Source of the DNA: Halalkalicoccus sp. CGA53 | GTDB lineage: Archaea > Halobacteriota > Halobacteria > Halobacteriales > Halalkalicoccaceae | DNA length: 64,000 nt | Assembly (NCBI RefSeq): GCF_036429475.1 | Contig: NZ_CP144125.1 | Coordinates: 3,055,521 to 3,119,520 of the forward strand | Reading direction: 5' to 3' | Shown here: positions 63,488 through 64,000 of the stretch, piece after piece | Layout of the letters: each line of letters starts with the position of its first letter | Position numbering within the stretch: the stretch's first letter is position 1 | Program-made: the position numbers and the translations under genes | Notes under the pieces: generated by a model | Told to the model about the DNA's origin: nothing | Database searches by the model: none | Seen by the model: only the letters and a program-made list of their open reading frames with translations

Positions 63488-64000
63488 TCACTCGCTCCCG
63501 AGGAACGCGTCGATCGTCTCCTCGCTCACGCCCCCCCGCGAGAACACCGTCACGATGTCGTCCGGGCGGATCTCCGTCTCGCCGCGCGGGGTCAACACGC
63601 TGCCGTCTCGTTCGATCGCGATGACGAGCGTCTCCTCGTCGAGAAACCCCTCCGAACCCGCGTCCTCCAGCCTGACACCGGCGAGCGGGGCGTCGGTCCG
63701 TACCGTCACCTCGATGACCTCCGATCCGCCGGCGAGGCTGATGAAATCGGCGAGCGTCTTCGCGGTCCCGCCCTCCTCGGGCCCGAACGGCTCGTAGGGG
63801 TAGAACGCCTCGTTCTGGACGAGCACCTCGTCCTCGATCTCGATACCGAGTTCGGAGAGCGAGCGGCCGATCCGACGGAGGTCGGCCGTGTTCTCTCCCA
63901 CCGCGAGGACGTGGAGGTTCATCCGCCCGCCCATCAGTTCGCGCACGTTGACCACGCCGTCGATCGTCCGCACCCGTCCGGCGACCGTCTCGCGGTCGGC
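63488..64000 (-). CDS. Lrp/AsnC-type regulator with C-terminal RCK-C (TrkA-C) domain, partial
   Basis: The window holds 170 residues; the reading frame continues past the edge, so the N-terminal helix-turn-helix is not seen. A RAM-like ligand-binding part is visible (VRTIDGVVNVRELMGGRMNL then LSELGIEIEDE), followed by an RCK-C domain (EVIEVTVRTDAPLAG, then LVIAIERDGSVLTPRGE and DDIVTVFSRGG). This combination suggests a transcription factor that senses the same ligand or ion as the Trk system next to it. GTG 63973 is internal, not the start. Confidence 0.82.
   Translation of the reverse strand, partial: ADRETVAGRVRTIDGVVNVRELMGGRMNLHVLAVGENTADLRRIGRSLSELGIEIEDEVLVQNEAFYPYEPFGPEEGGTAKTLADFISLAGGSEVIEVTVRTDAPLAGVRLEDAGSEGFLDEETLVIAIERDGSVLTPRGETEIRPDDIVTVFSRGGVSEETIDAFLGSE

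Noticed and set aside
1-64000. tRNA, rRNA, CRISPR or insertion sequence
   Set aside because: I looked for T-loop (GTTCGAATCC-like) sequences, direct repeats with spacers, and transposase motifs or terminal inverted repeats on both strands and found none. A dedicated search would be more sensitive.

Overview
The window is a 64 kb piece of a haloarchaeal (class Halobacteria) chromosome. This is inferred from very high GC, strongly acidic proteins, secreted lipoproteins that carry a twin-arginine motif followed by a lipobox cysteine and an Asp-rich linker, archaeal S8e ribosomal protein, TATA-type promoters with short leaders, and many ATGA/GTGA gene overlaps. I see no rRNA, tRNA, CRISPR array, insertion sequence or integrase, so most of it reads as core chromosome. 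The genus cannot be fixed from the sequence alone.

Layout. 1-1.7 kb: a possible winged-helix protein, a HAD hydrolase and a small conserved protein. 1.7-8 kb: a complete dipeptide/oligopeptide ABC operon on the minus strand. 8-11 kb: a GTPBP1-like GTPase, a membrane J-domain protein, a small zinc protein and a cupin. 11-14 kb: phosphonate/phosphate-type ABC transporter phnDCE. 14-20 kb: housekeeping genes (inositol monophosphatase family, HD phosphohydrolase, methyltransferase, pyrF, HAD hydrolase, DUF2240, rps8e). 20-26 kb: phosphate uptake, with an AbrB-PhoU type regulator divergent from pstS-pstC-pstA-pstB-phoU. 26-43 kb: mixed metabolism, including a 3Fe-4S type ferredoxin, cyclophilin, aspartoacylase-like hydrolase, a broken universal stress gene, a TrpD2-like protein, a fused siroheme decarboxylase-like protein, an ACR3-type arsenite exporter, an APC permease with a stress protein, MsrB, a rhomboid protease, a DoxX-like protein, a GSA-aminomutase-like aminotransferase, and an RHH/RelE toxin-antitoxin locus whose toxin is interrupted by a stop codon.

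43-64 kb is a dense monovalent-cation and pH homeostasis island: an AI-2E/UPF0118 family transporter, a K+ channel with an RCK domain, two tandem pairs of CPA2 antiporters each carrying RCK-type tails, a KhtU-like antiporter divergent from a KhtT-like regulator, an amino-acid permease fused to two Usp domains, a Usp protein, TrkA, a second KhtT-like regulator that has lost its ATG, TrkH, and at the window edge an Lrp/RCK_C protein.

The most interesting signal is the repeated antiporter doublet. In both copies the first-transcribed partner (B) has lost the glycine-rich nucleotide-binding motif of its RCK domain, while the second partner (A) keeps it wholly or nearly. This suggests a heteromeric antiporter in which one subunit senses nucleotide and the other is structural, with KhtT-like proteins as possible extra regulators. 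Other unusual features are decayed genes (UspA, RelE), an ATG-to-ATC change at a conserved start, an in-frame 18-bp duplication in pyrF, and a permease-plus-Usp module present in both split and fused forms.
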